Source: Streptosporangium minutum
GTDB lineage: Bacteria; Actinomycetota; Actinomycetes; Streptosporangiales; Streptosporangiaceae
DNA length: 41,223 nucleotides
Reading direction: 5' to 3'
NCBI RefSeq assembly: GCF_002149035.1
Contig: NZ_NGFP01000041.1
Location: 5,104 to 46,326, forward strand
Shown: positions 8,265 through 15,743 of the stretch, piece by piece
How the letters are laid out: every line of letters starts with the position of its first letter
Numbering within the stretch: position 1 is the stretch's first letter
The notes under the pieces: generated by a model
Told to the model about the DNA's origin: nothing
Database searches by the model: none
What the model saw: only the letters and a program-made list of their open reading frames with translations
Position numbers and translations under genes: made by a program

Positions 8265-9032
8265 TCACCACTCCAGCACGAAGGGCACTCCCCTGCCGCG
8301 GAAGTGACCCACGTTGAGGCATTCGGTCCTGCCGATCCGCGTGCGGGCGGCCAGGGGCTGGTGCACGTGGCCGAACAGGGCGTAGCGCGGCTGGGTCCGC
8401 CTGATCGCCTCCAGCGTGGCCTCGCTGCCCCGCTCGAAGCGCCGGGCGACCACGTCGTAGAGCAGTTCGGGGACGGCGGGAGGGATGTGGCAGCAGAGCA
8501 CGTCCACCTCTCCCACGGCCTCCACCTTGCGCGCGAACTCCTCGTCGTCGATCTCGTTCGGCGTCCGGTACGGCGTGCGCAGCCCGCCCCCGACGAAGCC
8601 GAAGCGGAGCCCGCCGATCTCCACGCTCTGCCCGTCGAGCACGTGGTGGCCCTCCCGGAGGTATTCGGGCCAGTAACGCGGCAGGTCCACGTTGCCGTGG
8701 GTGAGGTAGGCCGGGGTCGGCATGGCGGCGAAGATCTCGCCGTACTGCCGGCGGACCGAGCGCTCGATGTGGTCGCGGGGGTCGCCGTCCAGCGAGGCCC
8801 AGAGCGCGGCCGACATCTCCCGCGCCTCGTCGAACCGCTTGGCCGTGCGGAGCGCGATGAACTGCGTGGCCCTCTCCTGCCCGAACAGCTCGGGGAAGAT
8901 GCCCTGGGAGTGGTCGTCGTAGTCGATGAACAGGATCAGGTCGCCCAGGCAGACGAGCGCGTCGGCGCCCTCGCCCGCGCGCGCCAGGGCGGCGGCGTTG
9001 CCGTGCACATCACTGACGACATGAACCCGCAT
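8265..9032 (-). CDS. Calcineurin-like metallophosphoesterase
   Basis: A 255-residue phosphoesterase with the dimetal motif order SDVHGN (residues 7-12), CLGDLILF, THGNVD (GNxD/H block), CCHIPPAV and FGHVHQP. All metal-ligand blocks are present, so it should be active on a phosphomonoester, phosphodiester or nucleotide; the substrate is not evident. I chose ATG 9032, eight bases after AGGA; in-frame ATGs at 9041 and 9050 are possible. It is the first gene of the minus-strand run leading to ArsA and glucokinase, and is divergent from the acyl-CoA synthetase across a 213-base gap. Confidence 0.87.
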   Translation of the reverse strand: MRVHVVSDVHGNAAALARAGEGADALVCLGDLILFIDYDDHSQGIFPELFGQERATQFIALRTAKRFDEAREMSAALWASLDGDPRDHIERSVRRQYGEIFAAMPTPAYLTHGNVDLPRYWPEYLREGHHVLDGQSVEIGGLRFGFVGGGLRTPYRTPNEIDDEEFARKVEAVGEVDVLCCHIPPAVPELLYDVVARRFERGSEATLEAIRRTQPRYALFGHVHQPLAARTRIGRTECLNVGHFRGRGVPFVLEW

Positions 9033-9132
9033 GCCGGACATCCTAACCATCCGCTAAATACGGACATAGGTAACAACTCGGATGCGACCTCGGGGCCGGA
9101 AGGTTGGTTCGGAGGTCCCGTGCGACGAGACT

Positions 9133-9175
9133 GATACCGTGAAATCGCCCCCGGCAACGCCTGGGTAACGGTATC
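9133..9175. promoter_or_regulatory. Inverted repeat in the divergent phosphoesterase/fadD promoter region
   Basis: GATACCGT (9133-9140) and ACGGTATC (9168-9175) form perfect 8-base arms around a 27-base loop, within the 9033-9245 gap between two divergent genes. It may be an operator or hairpin. No clear -10/-35 pair could be fixed in this gap. Confidence 0.35.
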
Positions 9176-9245
9176 CACCGGCGCGTGACTTATCGCGGTA
9201 ACTTCCAGGCAGCCCATTGATCCGCGCGTCTTCAGGGAGTGACCC

Positions 9246-11039
9246 GTGCGCGAGTACAGCGTCCCCGTACTGGTGGATGTCCCCGCCTCCGCCAACCTGA
9301 CCGACACTGTGTTCCAGCGCGCCGAACGGGAGCCGGGCACCGTCACCCTGCGCCGCAAGGTCGGCGACGACTGGATCGCCGTCACCGCCGGGGAGTTCCG
9401 CGACCAGGTCGCCGCGGTGGCGCGAGGACTGATCGCGGCCGGGGTCGGCGCCGGTGACCGGGTGGCCCTGATGTCGCGCACCCGCTACGAGTGGACCGTG
9501 ATCGACTACGCGATCTGGGCCGCCGGCGCGGTCAGCGTGCCGATCTACGAGACCTCCTCCTCCGACCAGGTCAGATGGATCGTCTCCGACAGCGGCGCGA
9601 AGGCCGTGTTCGTGGAGCTGGAGTCGCACGAGGAGGCCGTCCGCGAGGTGCTGGCCGAGCTGCCGGACCTCAAGGACGTCTGGCGCATCGACGGCGGCGC
9701 GCTGGAGGAGCTGGCCGCGGGCGGCGCCGAGGTGTCCGACGCGACGCTGGCCGAGCGCAGGACCGGCCGCGGCACCGCCGACCTGGCCACCATCGTCTAC
9801 ACCTCGGGCACCACCGGCAGGCCCAAGGGCTGCGCGCTGACCCACGACAACCTGCTGTTCACCGCCAGGAACGTGGCGGCGGGCCCGCTGGACCCGCTGT
9901 TCACCGCCGACGGCCGGGCGGCCCTGCTGTTCCTGCCGCTCGCGCACGTCTTCGCCCGCATGATCCAGCTCGTGCTGATCGAGACGGGCACCGTGCTCGC
10001 GCACACCCCGAACATGAAGAACGTCGCCCCCGACCTGCAGGGTTTCAAGCCGACGTTCCTGCTGGGCGTGCCCCGGGTGTTCGAGAAGGTCTACAACGGC
10101 GCCGAGCAGAAGGCCGCCGGCGACGGCAAGAGCAAGATCTTCCACGCCGCGGCCGACACCGCCATCGCCTGGAGCCGGGCGCAGTCGGCGGGCGGCGCCG
10201 GGCTCGGCCTCAGGCTGAGGCACGCCCTGTTCGACAGGCTGGTGTACGGCAAGCTCCGCGCGGCCACCGGAGGCAGGCTGTCGGCCGCGGTGTCCGGCGG
10301 CTCGGCCCTGGGCGAGCGGCTCGCCCACTTCTTCCGGGGCGTGGGCATCGAGGTCTTCGAGGGCTGGGGCCTGACCGAGACCTCCGCGCCGTCGGCGGTC
10401 AACATGCCGGGCGCCAACAAGATCGGCACCGTCGGCAAGCCGTTCCCCGGCGTCACGATCGGCATCGGCGAGGACGGCGAGGTGCTGGTCAAGGGCCGTC
10501 ACGTCTTCGGCGGCTACTGGAACGACGAGAAGGCGACCGGCGAGGTGATCGACGCCGACGGCTGGTTCCACACCGGCGACGTCGGCGAGCTCGACAAGGA
10601 CGGCTACCTGCGCATCACCGGCCGCAAGAAGGAGATCCTCGTCACCGCCGCGGGCAAGAACGTCGCCCCGGCCCCGATGGAGGACCTCATCCGGGCCCAC
10701 CCGCTGATCAGCCAGGCGATGGTGGTCGGCGACGACCGGCCGTTCGTCGCGGCGATCATCACCCTCGACCCCGAGGCGCTGGAGCAGTGGAAGGGGGCCA
10801 ACGGCAAGGCCGGGGCCACCCTCGCCGACCTCAGCACCGACCCGGCGATCCTCGCCGAGGTGCAGAAGGCGGTGGACAGGGCCAACAGGTCGGTCTCCAA
10901 GCCCGAGCAGATCAAGAAGTTCGCGGTGCTCGACAGCGACATCAGCGAGGAGAGCGGGCATCTCACCCCGACCCTCAAGGTCAAGCGCAACATCGTGATG
11001 CGCGACTTCGCCAAGCACATCGACTCCCTGTACGGCTGA
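9246..11039 (+). CDS. Long-chain acyl-CoA synthetase (AMP-forming), FadD15-like
   Basis: A 597-residue ANL-superfamily enzyme that activates fatty acids to acyl-CoA through an acyl-adenylate. Motifs: the P-loop YTSGTTGRPKG near residue 188, the gate/linker region GWGLTETSAPS near 375, GWFHTGDVG near 440, GRKKEILVTAAGKNVAP (hinge and A10-type region) near 458, and a C-terminal lysine in TPTLKVKRN. The large size and the YETSSSDQVRWIV segment match the eukaryote-like long-chain FadD15 group. The GTG start has GGGAG six bases upstream. It lies beside a PimB-type mannosyltransferase, as in mycobacteria, which hints at supply of acyl groups for envelope lipids, but general fatty-acid use is equally possible. 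Confidence 0.92.
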   Translation: MREYSVPVLVDVPASANLTDTVFQRAEREPGTVTLRRKVGDDWIAVTAGEFRDQVAAVARGLIAAGVGAGDRVALMSRTRYEWTVIDYAIWAAGAVSVPIYETSSSDQVRWIVSDSGAKAVFVELESHEEAVREVLAELPDLKDVWRIDGGALEELAAGGAEVSDATLAERRTGRGTADLATIVYTSGTTGRPKGCALTHDNLLFTARNVAAGPLDPLFTADGRAALLFLPLAHVFARMIQLVLIETGTVLAHTPNMKNVAPDLQGFKPTFLLGVPRVFEKVYNGAEQKAAGDGKSKIFHAAADTAIAWSRAQSAGGAGLGLRLRHALFDRLVYGKLRAATGGRLSAAVSGGSALGERLAHFFRGVGIEVFEGWGLTETSAPSAVNMPGANKIGTVGKPFPGVTIGIGEDGEVLVKGRHVFGGYWNDEKATGEVIDADGWFHTGDVGELDKDGYLRITGRKKEILVTAAGKNVAPAPMEDLIRAHPLISQAMVVGDDRPFVAAIITLDPEALEQWKGANGKAGATLADLSTDPAILAEVQKAVDRANRSVSKPEQIKKFAVLDSDISEESGHLTPTLKVKRNIVMRDFAKHIDSLYG

Positions 11040-11049
11040 CGCCGTCCCG

Positions 11050-11070
11050 GCCCGGCCGGTCCGGCCGGGC
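11050..11070. terminator. Perfect hairpin after the acyl-CoA synthetase gene
   Basis: Ten-base perfect arms (GCCCGGCCGG / CCGGCCGGGC) around a single base, 10 bases after the fadD stop and between convergent genes. There is no T-tract, so this would be an actinomycete-type stem-only terminator. Confidence 0.5.
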
Positions 11071-11143
11071 CCGGCGGGCGGTGCACGCGGTGCACGACGG
11101 GATCGCCGCACGACCGCCCGGACCGGCGCGTCAGACCCGGCCA

Positions 11144-11193
11144 CGCGGGTAGTCGCGGGTCAGACGCGGGCAGTCGCGGGCAGACGCGGGTCA
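11144..11193. repeat. 10-bp tandem repeats adjoining the pimB stop codon
   Basis: About five degenerate 10-base units of the type CGCGGG(T/C)(C)AG(T/A) run from 11144 up to and including the minus-strand stop codon of the mannosyltransferase (11191-11193). The rest of the 11071-11143 gap shows no feature. Confidence 0.6.
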
Positions 11194-12315
11194 GGAGGGT
11201 CGCGCCGGTTCGAGCAGCCGGGCGAAGCGGGTGGCGACCCGCTCCCAGTCCCACTCCCGCGTGACCCACTCGCGTCCGCGCCGGCCCATCTCCCGGGCCC
11301 TGGCCGGATCCGTGAGCAGGTCGATGAGGGCCCCGGCCACCTCGGCCGGGGAGGTCCCGTCCACGACCAGGCCGGTCTCCCCCTGCAGCACCGCGTCGGG
11401 GGCCCCGCCCGACGAGCCCGCCACCACGGGCAGCCCGCTGGCGGAGGCCTCCAGGTAGACGATGCCGAGCCCCTCCACGTCGATGCCGCCCAGCCGGGTA
11501 CGGCACGGCATGGCGAACACGTCGCCGGCGGCGAGGTAGGCGGGCAGCGCCGCCGACGGCACCGGCCCGGCGATCCTGACCGAGCCGCCCATCGGCCGGG
11601 CCAGCCGCTCCAGGGTCCTGCGGTACGGCCCGCCGCCGACGAGCAGCAGCACCCCGTCCGGCACGGCCCGCAGCACCTGGGGCCAGGCCCGCAGCAGGAC
11701 GTCCTGCCCCTTGCGCGGCACCAGCCGGGACAGGCAGACCACGACCGGCCGGTCCCCCAGCCCCAGCGCCGCGCGGACCTGTCCCGCACCGGCCTCCGGC
11801 CGGAACAGGCCGGTGTCGACGCCGGGCGCGAGCCGTACCAGCTTGCCGCCGGCGATCACCGGGGCCAGCCGCTGCCTGGTGTACTCCCCCAGGTAGGTGA
11901 CCACGTCGGCGTGGCGGCCGACCCTGGCCAGCAGGCGGCGGGCGAGCGGGACCTGCGCCCAGGAGGCCTCGTGGCCGTGGGTGATCATGACGATGCGCCC
12001 CGCGCCGGCGGCCCGCATCCTGGGCGCGAGCAGACCGAGCGGGGCCGCCGCCCCGAACACCACGGTGTCGCACTTGAACTCGGCGACCAGCTCCGCGGCC
12101 CGGCGGGCGACCGCGCGGGTGGGCAGCATCAGCGAGGTGGGGTGCCGCACGACCGGGTACGGCTGCCGGGCGTCGAACGCCTCGCAGCCGGGCCACCGCG
12201 GGGCGTAGACGACCACAGAGTCCGGCGGGAGGCAGGCGGCGAGACCGTGCACGAACGACTGGATGCCGCCCACCCGGGGCGGGAAGTCGTTGGTGACGAT
12301 CAGCGCGCGGTTCAC
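11191..12315 (-). CDS. pimB: GDP-mannose-dependent mannosyltransferase, PimB type (GT4)
   Basis: A 374-residue GT-B fold, family GT4 glycosyltransferase. The N-terminal glycine loop TNDFPPRVGGIQSFVHGL is near residues 8-25, the histidine of THGHEASWA near 118, the donor-binding Arg/Lys in SRLVPRKGQD near 205, and the E-x7-E type donor motif VEGLGIVYLEASASG near 285. These agree with PimB', which adds the second mannose to phosphatidylinositol monomannoside on the inner membrane face. GTG at 12315 overlaps the stop of the M48 protease gene (GTGA), so the longer frame upstream is rejected. The neighbouring fadD15-like gene supports the assignment. Another mannosyl- or glucosyltransferase of GT4 is the alternative. 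Confidence 0.82.
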   Translation of the reverse strand: MNRALIVTNDFPPRVGGIQSFVHGLAACLPPDSVVVYAPRWPGCEAFDARQPYPVVRHPTSLMLPTRAVARRAAELVAEFKCDTVVFGAAAPLGLLAPRMRAAGAGRIVMITHGHEASWAQVPLARRLLARVGRHADVVTYLGEYTRQRLAPVIAGGKLVRLAPGVDTGLFRPEAGAGQVRAALGLGDRPVVVCLSRLVPRKGQDVLLRAWPQVLRAVPDGVLLLVGGGPYRRTLERLARPMGGSVRIAGPVPSAALPAYLAAGDVFAMPCRTRLGGIDVEGLGIVYLEASASGLPVVAGSSGGAPDAVLQGETGLVVDGTSPAEVAGALIDLLTDPARAREMGRRGREWVTREWDWERVATRFARLLEPARPS

Positions 12316-13589
12316 GGCTCCCGCATGCCGTTCAGCAGGGCCCAGGAGCGCGCCATGGCGATGCGCTGCGGGGCTGTGGGGTGGGAGACGTAGAGGACGT
12401 ATTCGAAGGCGTCCGGCGACAGATCCGAGATGTTGGTGACCGACAGCCGTCTCTGCATGGACACGAACGCGGCCGGATCCCTGGTCAGGTCCAGCGCGTG
12501 CGCGTCGGCGCGAGCCTCGATGTGCCTGCTGACCAGGTTCTGCGCCGGCCCGGACAGGACCGTGGCCAGGCTCAGCAGCCCCATGACCAGGCCCACCGCC
12601 TTCGGGTCGGCCACCGAGGCGATCCCGGTGCGCCGCCGTACCGGCCGCCAGGACGCCGCGAGGTAGAGCAGGCACGCCCCGCAGGCCGCGCCCAGGGCGC
12701 CGACGAGCGTGCCGTACAGCACGTCGTCGGCCTTGGCGTGGCCCAGCTCGTGCGCGACCACCAGCTCGACCTCGTCGGCGGGGGCCCGCAGCAGCGTGTC
12801 GTAGACCACGATCCTGCGGGTCGCGCCGAAGCCGGAGACGTAGGCGTTGAGCGCGGTGGTCCGCCGGGAGGCGTCGGCGACCAGGACGTCCTCGACGGGC
12901 ACGCCGTCGCGGGCCGCCATGCTGAGCAGGTCGTCGCGGAGCTGCCCGGCGGGCATCGGCGTGAAGTCGTTGAAGACCGGCTCGATCAGCACGGGGTAGG
13001 CGAAGGAGGCGGCCACGGTCAGCGCGAACGCGCCGGCCGCCGCGGGGATCCACCAGCGCCGGTAGCGGCGCGCCAGCGCGACCACCGCGAGCACCATGAT
13101 CGCGTTCAGCCCGGTCCTGATGCCGATGTTCTTGACCCGGTCGGCCGTCCAGGCCGGCCAGTTCTGGGTGGAAAGGCCGAACTCGCGCAGGTAGGTCTCC
13201 GACCACATGCCCAGCGGCCAGCGGAGGATCTCCACCGCCACCGACAGGACGAGGACCCCGAGCAGCACCCGCAGCCACCACGGCCCCCTCAGCCGGCCGA
13301 GCAGCCGCGCGCCCAGCGGGGTGCTCACCAGGACCCCGGCCACCACGAGGGTCAGGCCGAGCGACAGGTAGGCGGGCGCGCTGACCGCCGCGTCGAAGGT
13401 CTCGGAGCGGGCGATCTGGTCCGGGGTGAAGTCGCGGGCCGGATCCGGCGGGACAGACGGGGCGGCGGCGGGCAGGGCCCGCCAGGGCGTGGTGAACGCC
13501 ACGATCGCCAGCGTGGCCGCGCCGAGCGCGGCCAGCGCCCACCCTGCCACCCTGATGCCCGAGGGCGCCTCCACCGTGGTCGTCGTCAT
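12312..13589 (-). CDS. M48 family integral membrane metalloprotease (Ste24/CAAX-type)
   Basis: A 425-residue polytopic zinc protease. There are five hydrophobic segments in the first 250 residues, then the zinc motif HELGH near residue 278, two further membrane segments, and the third-ligand region EARADAHAL near 352. The arrangement and the YVSGFGATRRIVVYDTLL stretch match the Ste24/CAAX-protease-1 class, which cleaves or quality-controls membrane proteins. ATG 13589 is chosen because AAGGGA lies just upstream and the sequence before it is a repeat array rather than protein-like; the open frame to 13880 is an artefact of the 48-bp repeats. It is coupled by a GTGA overlap to pimB downstream. 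Confidence 0.87.
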   Translation of the reverse strand: MTTTTVEAPSGIRVAGWALAALGAATLAIVAFTTPWRALPAAAPSVPPDPARDFTPDQIARSETFDAAVSAPAYLSLGLTLVVAGVLVSTPLGARLLGRLRGPWWLRVLLGVLVLSVAVEILRWPLGMWSETYLREFGLSTQNWPAWTADRVKNIGIRTGLNAIMVLAVVALARRYRRWWIPAAAGAFALTVAASFAYPVLIEPVFNDFTPMPAGQLRDDLLSMAARDGVPVEDVLVADASRRTTALNAYVSGFGATRRIVVYDTLLRAPADEVELVVAHELGHAKADDVLYGTLVGALGAACGACLLYLAASWRPVRRRTGIASVADPKAVGLVMGLLSLATVLSGPAQNLVSRHIEARADAHALDLTRDPAAFVSMQRRLSVTNISDLSPDAFEYVLYVSHPTAPQRIAMARSWALLNGMREP

Positions 13590-13804
13590 CGGATCCCTTC
13601 CCGCAGGCGTGTCGCAGCCCCCGGGGAGGCCGCAGGCATGCCCGTCGTGTCCCGCGCCATGGCGATCCCCCCGGAGGCCGCAGGCGTGCCCGCCGTGGTC
13701 CGCGTCACGGCGCCCCTTCCGGAGGCAGCAGGCATGCCTGTCATAGTCCGCGCCATGGCGATCCCCCCGGAGGCCGCAGGCGTGCCCGTCGTGGTCCGCG
13801 TCAA
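13586..13804 (-). CDS. Possible small repeat peptide (72 codons, four 16-residue units)
   Basis: This open frame is made almost entirely of the 48-bp repeat and would encode four units of the form M(T/A)R(T/D)xTG(T/M)PAAS followed by TRLREGIR. Its TTG start overlaps the TGA of the upstream peptidase gene (TTGA) and its TGA overlaps the ATG of the M48 gene (ATGA); GGAGGG lies seven bases before the TTG. Because each unit starts with an in-frame ATG, GTG or TTG behind a purine-rich site, the frame may be an array of start signals rather than a functional peptide. No homologue is known to me. Translation is uncertain. Confidence 0.3.
   Translation of the reverse strand: MTRTTTGTPAASGGIAMARTMTGMPAASGRGAVTRTTAGTPAASGGIAMARDTTGMPAASPGAATRLREGIR
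13613..13804. repeat. Four 48-bp tandem repeats, each with SD and start codon
   Basis: On the minus strand the units begin at 13804 (TTG), 13756 (ATG), 13708 (GTG) and 13660 (ATG), exactly 48 bases apart. Each of the later start codons is preceded by GGGGGGATCGCC or GGAAGGGGCGCC. Units 1 and 3 resemble each other and so do 2 and 4, giving a 96-base higher-order period. The array fills the gap between the HExxH peptidase and the M48 protease genes, and the unit resembles the M48 gene's own start (GGGATCCG-ATGACG). Confidence 0.9.
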
Positions 13805-14586
13805 CCCAGTTCCCTCCGGAGGTGGTCACGCCAGGCGGCGGTGAGCTCCGCCGGCGACAGGCCCAGCGCACTGCCGACATCGCTACCGTAGAGCCTCACC
13901 AGCGCCTTCTCACCGAAGCGCTCCGCGATGTAGCGGCAGGCGAGCCACGCCTCCTCGTAGGTCTGCGCCAGCCGCGGGGCGCCGGGGGCGAAGTCGGCGG
14001 CTCCGGGGAGGCGGGCGGGCAGGGTGCCGGCGCGCACCTCCGCGGCCAGCTCGGCGGCGGCCTCACGGACCCCGATCCCGGCGTCGCGGTATCCCACGTA
14101 GTCGGCGAACCCCTCCGACAGCCACATCGGCACCCGGCCACCGCGGGTCGCGCCGGTGGCCACGTGGGTGAGCTCGTGCGTGATCACCACGTCCCGGCCG
14201 ATCGCGCTGAGCCTCGCGTAACCCGACGGCAGGACGATCACCCTGTCGGCGGTGGCCATCGCGGCCAGCCCTCCCGTGCTCCCGGCGCCCGCGAGCGCCG
14301 CCGCCTCCGCGTCGGTGGCGGGAAAGAGGATCACCGGCCGGACCGGCCCCCAGATCCGCCCGACGGTACGGCGGGCACGGTCGGCCCTCGACGCCAGATC
14401 GCGGAGATCGGCGAGCGGGACGCGGTGGCCGATCACGACGGAGTGCTCCCCGCGGACCACGGTCGCGGCCCCCGGCCAGAGGCCGCGCGTCTCCTGCGGG
14501 AGCGGCCCCGCTCCGGCGGTCAGACCGGCGCTCATCAGCGCCAGCATCCCGGTGAGCACGGCGCGGCGCCCTCTCCGGACGGACAT
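13801..14586 (-). CDS. Secreted HExxH metallopeptidase-like protein (peptidase MA-like)
   Basis: A 261-residue protein with an Arg-rich n-region and hydrophobic signal (about residues 1-28). The gluzincin-like zinc motif HELTHVATGA lies near residue 137 with the third ligand in WLSEGFADYVGY near 157, so the active-site set is complete. It resembles the basic-secretory/peptidase-MA group. ATG 14586 has no good ribosome-binding site; it may be leaderless, or a later GTG/ATG (residue 10 or 14) may be used, which would shorten the signal. It is followed without a gap by the 48-bp array and then the M48 membrane protease, so two metalloproteases are probably cotranscribed. The substrate is unknown. 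Confidence 0.78.
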   Translation of the reverse strand: MSVRRGRRAVLTGMLALMSAGLTAGAGPLPQETRGLWPGAATVVRGEHSVVIGHRVPLADLRDLASRADRARRTVGRIWGPVRPVILFPATDAEAAALAGAGSTGGLAAMATADRVIVLPSGYARLSAIGRDVVITHELTHVATGATRGGRVPMWLSEGFADYVGYRDAGIGVREAAAELAAEVRAGTLPARLPGAADFAPGAPRLAQTYEEAWLACRYIAERFGEKALVRLYGSDVGSALGLSPAELTAAWRDHLRRELG

Positions 14587-14661
14587 ATGAGTTGATGTTA
14601 CTCGACCGGCATGGAGCGGCCCCGTCCATCCGCGGAGGATGGACGGGGCCGATTCGCCCGG

Positions 14662-15246
14662 TCAGCCGCCGGGACGGACCGCTCCGGCGAAGGAGGACTT
14701 GTAGTACCCCTTCAGCTTCACGATCCGGACCGTCTTGCCACTGCTCGGCGAGTGGACCATCTTGCCCTTGCCGACATACATGCCCACGTGGCCCTTGCCG
14801 TAGAAGAACATCAGGTCACCGGGGCGCAGGCTGCTCCACGAGACCTTCTTCCTGACGGCGCGGTACTGGCTGTGCGTGATCCGGGGGAGGGAGACGCCGG
14901 CCTTGCGCCACGCGTACTGGACGAGCCCGGAGCAGTCGAACGAGCCGGGGCCGGAGGCTCCCCACCGGTACGGGTCGCCGATCTGCTTCGTGGCCGCCGA
15001 GACGGCCTTGTGGGCCTTCACCTTCTGCCGTGCGACCTTGCTCGTCCGGGTCGTCTTGGCCTTCGCCGTGCTCTTGGTCTTCGCCGTGCTCTCGGCCTGG
15101 ACCGCGACCACGATGTCCGACGTCGCCTGTGCCGCCGTGGATCCCAGCACGACCGCCCCGGACGAGGCGGTCAGGGTGAGCGCGGCGCCGCCGAGGGAAA
15201 GGCGGGCAAGGCGTGACAGACAGGGGTTACGCAGGGTGGTAGACAG
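14662..15246 (-). CDS. Secreted NlpC/P60 cell-wall endopeptidase, apparent CTG start
   Basis: From the CTG at 15246 the product is 194 residues: an n-region with Arg, a hydrophobic core and an AQA signal-peptidase site near residue 41, then a Lys/Thr/Ala-rich linker and an NlpC/P60 domain. The catalytic Cys is in SFDCSGLVQYAW, the His in GKGHVGMYVG and the third polar residue in KMVHSPSSG. Such enzymes cut peptidoglycan stem peptides. AAGGAG lies five bases before the CTG, and no ATG, GTG or TTG occurs between it and the upstream in-frame TAA. The alternative GTG at 15150 has no ribosome-binding site and would delete the signal peptide, so CTG is favoured. Expression is probably controlled by the c-di-AMP riboswitch just upstream. 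Confidence 0.85.
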   Translation of the reverse strand: MSTTLRNPCLSRLARLSLGGAALTLTASSGAVVLGSTAAQATSDIVVAVQAESTAKTKSTAKAKTTRTSKVARQKVKAHKAVSAATKQIGDPYRWGASGPGSFDCSGLVQYAWRKAGVSLPRITHSQYRAVRKKVSWSSLRPGDLMFFYGKGHVGMYVGKGKMVHSPSSGKTVRIVKLKGYYKSSFAGAVRPGG

Positions 15247-15272
15247 GATTTCTCCTTGGGGCTTCCACTGAT

Positions 15273-15408
15273 GCCTACCGGGTTAGCTGACGGATTCGGA
15301 CGGGGAAGTCGCCCTACGGCATGAAATATGCCGATTCACCCCTGGCCACACCTTGAGGGCCCTTGGGTCCCCGGTTCCATGCCTCCTGGCTGCACGGATT
15401 CGGCAAGC
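15273..15408 (-). ncRNA. c-di-AMP riboswitch (ydaO/yuaA)
   Basis: The leader of the NlpC/P60 gene carries hallmark segments of the ydaO/yuaA aptamer in order on the minus strand: GCCGAATCCG, GGAACCGGGGACCCA, CAGGGGTGAATCGGC, GTAGGGCGACTTCCCCG and CCGAATCCGTCAGCTAACCC. The outer P1 helix closes between GCTTGCC (15408-15402) and GGTAGGC (15279-15273). The class binds cyclic di-AMP and usually turns expression off; in actinobacteria it often precedes cell-wall hydrolase genes. Only 15 bases separate P1 from AAGGAG, so control could act on ribosome access; no separate terminator stem is visible. Confidence 0.92.
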
Positions 15409-15463
15409 CACCGCGATGGGGTCCAGCCCCGGAGGGGAGCGGCGGCCGATTGGATTTTCCGCG

Positions 15464-15519
15464 GAATGCCTGACTTTCGGGCAGGCATTCGTCGCGGCGA
15501 CATGGCTTGCCACCGCGAC
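15464..15519. other. Two adjacent inverted repeats upstream of the riboswitch
   Basis: A perfect 9-base-arm hairpin (GAATGCCTG / CAGGCATTC, 15464-15490) is followed directly by a 7-base-arm hairpin (GTCGCGG / CCGCGAC, 15491-15519). They lie between the tetR gene and the riboswitch, without T-tracts. They could terminate incoming transcripts or be operators. Confidence 0.5.
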
Positions 15520-15635
15520 GCCAGAAGGTACTCCGATCACCAAATTTCAGCAAAGCAATGCCAGGGGAATGGAGATCGACAAGCGCCCCTCCCGCTTCCG
15601 TAATCCCTGCGTGATAGGCGGTTCCGCTATTTCTT

Positions 15636-15700
15636 TATGACCCTCGTCACACTCTCGTGATCATCACCTGAAGACCGCCATTTATGTAACATTCGTCACA
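15636..15700. promoter_or_regulatory. Two CRP-like sites in an AT-rich stretch
   Basis: On the minus strand TGTGACGAATGTTACA (15700-15685) and TGTGACGAGGGTCATA (15651-15636) share the TGTGACGA half and are near-palindromic, resembling the GTG-N6-GNCAC pattern of actinobacterial Crp with one mismatch each. The local base composition (15600-15720) is clearly more AT-rich than the window, as at a promoter. Regulation of the riboswitch gene by cAMP-Crp is inferred, by analogy with Streptomyces rpfA. Confidence 0.4.
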
Positions 15701-15720
15701 CTAATTTCGATCTTCAAATC

Positions 15721-15743
15721 CTCCGGTCCGCGGACGGCCGGAG
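15721..15743 (-). terminator. Possible terminator after tetR
   Basis: The minus strand reads CTCCGGCCGTCCGCGGACCG followed by GAG and then GATTTG, a GC-rich stem-loop with nested complementarity ending in a mildly T-rich stretch, 110 bases after the tetR stop. Bases 15744-15852 show nothing else recognisable. Confidence 0.35.

Noticed and set aside
13590-13880. Extended N-terminus of the M48 protease with DGHACGLRGDRHG repeats
   Set aside because: This is a shadow of the 48-bp nucleotide repeat in another frame; the ATG at 13589 has its own ribosome-binding site and fits the family start.
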